Below are positions 6,860 to 8,520 of a stretch of 8,520 nucleotides of DNA, one piece after another. The first letter of the stretch is position 1. Every line of letters begins with the position of its first letter. The translations under genes and the position numbers were made by a program. This stretch comes from Calditrichota bacterium (lineage in GTDB: Bacteria > Calditrichota > Calditrichia > RBG-13-44-9), in NCBI GenBank assembly GCA_016934605.1, contig JAFGSO010000048.1, positions 1 to 8,520 on the forward strand, read 5' to 3'. The notes under the pieces were generated by a model. That model saw only the letters and a list, made by a program, of their open reading frames with translations, was not told the DNA's origin and made no database searches.

Positions 6860-7270
6860 TCAGGAATTGGGGAAATAATAATTCTTTAAAATACCTTGTT
6901 GACATTAAAGTTAATAAAGTTTCAATTTTTCTCATACATTATTGTTTATAGATACGACTTTTTTCATAATTCTGCTTAGATGTAAGAGACGAATCTGTGA
7001 CAGTATAGTCAGAACATTTTGATATGCAATTGAAAATATGAATATTATCACTTTTCATCGTATTTACTTTGCTTTATAAGGAAGAACCCGTCCACCGGCC
7101 AATCGGGAAAAAAGGAGTAGTTGAACAGAACTTCCACATATATCATCCGTTTAATCTACCTTTACCTTATAATATATAACTTATTACTTGCCCTTAATGA
7201 ATTCTCTTTGCCAGCAACATTAAAATCATTTATATTAATGCCTTGTTTCATTTCAAAAGAGGATTGAAGT
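6860..7270. other. AT-rich intergenic region between divergent genes
   Basis: These 411 bases separate the minus-strand methyltransferase from the plus-strand TPR gene, so promoters for both should lie here. I see no RNA gene and no convincing promoter. Fragments noted: TTGACA at 6899-6904 with only a poor -10 match (TTCAAT, 6921-6926); TATAAT at 7168-7173 with no -35 partner; and a GC-richer island at 7087-7107 in which CCCG and CGGG could pair across 13 bases. Just after the island come AAAAAAAGGAG and a TTG that opens a 48-codon frame (7121-7267). A good Shine-Dalgarno (AAAAGAGGA, 7255-7263) serves the next gene. Confidence 0.7.
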
Positions 7271-8520
7271 ATGAATCCACGCTGGATGAAATTAGCTGTG
7301 CTGACAATCTTATTGTTGACTGTTACCCTTACATCCGCTCAGATCTCCAAAATTGAAAAACAGGATTACCTGACGGCCAGAGGGATGTTCGATGACGGTA
7401 TGTATGAACTGGCCCTGAAGCAACTGGAGGAGTTTGCTGAAAAGTATCCGGGAAGTGCCCTACTGGAAGAAGTCCATTTTCTGCAGGCGGAATGTTATTT
7501 TTACCTTGGAGAGTATCGATCGGCTGTTCTGAAATACCAAAAGCATCAACAGCTCTTTCCGTCGGGCAATCTGATCGATGAAGCGCTTTTCCGCATGGGT
7601 TTATCGTATTACAAAAATAACCAGTTCAATTCAACCATTACCACACTTCAGAATTTTCTACTGGATAATCCGGAACATGAAATGGCTGCCGAAGCATATT
7701 ACTGGATGGGTGAGAGTTACTATAAACTCAAGCAGCCGGAAAAAGCGGAAGCAGCCTATCAGCAGTGTATCCGGAAATATCCTGCTGCCGATATTAAAGC
7801 CTATGCTTATTACAGCCTGGGTTGGATTTATCAGGATACCGGTCGTCCGGAAGATGCCCTGAACGTATATCAGAATCTGGTAAGAGAATTTCCTGAGCAC
7901 GATCTGAGTCTGGAAGCCTATTTTATCCAGGGAAATATTTATTATGAACTGAACCGTTTTGATGAAGCGATCCGGATTACCATGGAAGGTTTGAAAAAAG
8001 ATACCGATAACAGATTTAAGCCTCAGGGACTGTTTCTGATCGGTGAGGCAACGTTTGCCCGGGGAGAAGTTCAGCAGGCGCGGGATATTTACCAGAAAAT
8101 TTCCCGGGAATTTCCCTATCATGAGATCTACTGGGAAACCCAGTTCTCACTGGGGTGGACTCATTTTGTCGAAGAAGATTATCCACGGGCTTTCGAAATT
8201 TTTCAGGGAGTTGCCAGCAGCCGGCGAGGAGATCCGGTTGGCATCAAAGGCCTTTTTTATGCAGCACTGAGCAAGAAGAAACTTCAGGAAACACAGAATG
8301 CCGATCAGCTGTTCAATCAACTGGTGATAACCTATCCACAGAGTGATTATGCGGATGATGCACTCTACGAACAGGCCGGTATGGCATTCGATCAGAATAA
8401 TTACCAGGAATCATTGAATCTGCTGAATCGTCTTCTGGATTCATTCGGTGATAGTGATCTCAGATCTCTGGCTTTGAAAATGGGCGCAGATAACTGGATT
8501 GGTTTACAAAATTATCAAAA
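7271..8520 (+). CDS. Exported tetratricopeptide-repeat protein, 3'-truncated by the window edge
   Basis: The frame opens at ATG 7271 and runs without a stop to the window end, giving 416 residues of an incomplete protein. Residues 1-23 are a signal peptide (NPRWMK, then hydrophobic 8-20, likely cleavage after LTSA), with no lipobox cysteine. The rest is a nearly unbroken row of roughly ten TPR-type helical pairs with a period of about 35-37 residues. Repeats start near 33, 66, 103, 140, 177, 214, 251, 288, 325, 362 and 397. Many units end in an [EK]-[FY]-P turn (KYP at 58-60, KYP at 169-171, EFP at 206-208, EFP at 280-282, TYP at 354-356), as in BamD/YbgF-like envelope TPR proteins. Such arrays bind other proteins, so a periplasmic or outer-membrane scaffold role is likely. 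The start is supported by AAAAGAGGA seven bases upstream. Frames on the other strand and in other registers here are shadows. The specific partner cannot be told. Confidence 0.9.
   Translation, partial: MNPRWMKLAVLTILLLTVTLTSAQISKIEKQDYLTARGMFDDGMYELALKQLEEFAEKYPGSALLEEVHFLQAECYFYLGEYRSAVLKYQKHQQLFPSGNLIDEALFRMGLSYYKNNQFNSTITTLQNFLLDNPEHEMAAEAYYWMGESYYKLKQPEKAEAAYQQCIRKYPAADIKAYAYYSLGWIYQDTGRPEDALNVYQNLVREFPEHDLSLEAYFIQGNIYYELNRFDEAIRITMEGLKKDTDNRFKPQGLFLIGEATFARGEVQQARDIYQKISREFPYHEIYWETQFSLGWTHFVEEDYPRAFEIFQGVASSRRGDPVGIKGLFYAALSKKKLQETQNADQLFNQLVITYPQSDYADDALYEQAGMAFDQNNYQESLNLLNRLLDSFGDSDLRSLALKMGADNWIGLQNYQ

Noticed and set aside
6899..6926. TTGACA followed by TTCAAT as a plus-strand promoter
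   Set aside because: The -10 match is poor, and it would leave a leader of about 340 bases before the TPR gene; AT-rich chance match.
7031..7057. TGAAAA/TTTTCA inverted repeat as an operator
   Set aside because: Six AT-rich pairs with a 15-base spacer are expected by chance in this composition.
7087..7107. CCCG...CGGG pairing as a terminator or riboswitch stem
   Set aside because: Only four base pairs across a 13-base loop, followed by A residues rather than T residues; no known riboswitch pattern seen.
7658..8122. Open frame of 154 codons on the minus strand inside the TPR gene, and smaller plus-strand frames at 7578-7862 and 8043-8346
   Set aside because: All lie opposite or out of register with the continuous TPR-repeat frame, which has clear family pattern, signal peptide and ribosome site.

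Overview
The window looks like a chromosomal housekeeping and cell-envelope region of a bacterium from the FCB group (Bacteroidota, Calditrichota, Neomarinimicrobiota and relatives). The best taxonomic clue is the sigma factor at 2272-3120. It is a compact primary-type RpoD of 282 residues without region 1.1 or the long non-conserved insertion, the form seen in Bacteroidetes-like bacteria. Several genes have good Shine-Dalgarno sequences (capA-like, rpoD, TPR gene), which is less usual for classical Bacteroidetes, so a deeper FCB lineage is plausible. This placement is inference, not proof.

Layout, left to right. (1) Bases 1-3120 carry four same-strand genes that probably form one transcription unit: the 3' two thirds of phosphopentomutase (deoB), a 105-residue coiled-coil protein of unknown function, a secreted CapA-family protein that starts at a TTG overlapping the previous stop, and rpoD. 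A strong intrinsic terminator at 3151-3180 closes the unit. (2) After about 250 non-coding bases come a secreted UshA/CD73-type 5'-nucleotidase (3430-5118) and, 48 bases later, a membrane UbiA-superfamily prenyltransferase of the homogentisate phytyltransferase type (5167-6054). (3) A class I SAM methyltransferase with a hydrophobic C-terminal half lies convergently on the minus strand (6074-6859), only 19 bases from the prenyltransferase. (4) An AT-rich 411-base gap follows. (5) The window ends inside a secreted protein built of tetratricopeptide repeats (7271-8520), which is open to the window edge.

How the genes may work together. The 5'-nucleotidase (nucleotide to nucleoside outside the cytoplasm) and phosphopentomutase (pentose-1-phosphate to pentose-5-phosphate) fit nucleoside scavenging, but they sit on opposite sides of a terminator. 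The prenyltransferase and methyltransferase could act in sequence on a prenylated aromatic lipid or quinone, since prenylation followed by ring methylation is the logic of tocopherol and plastoquinone synthesis; here that is a hypothesis based on adjacency. I saw no mobile element, CRISPR array, tRNA or rRNA, and no clear evidence of a new defence or biosynthetic system.
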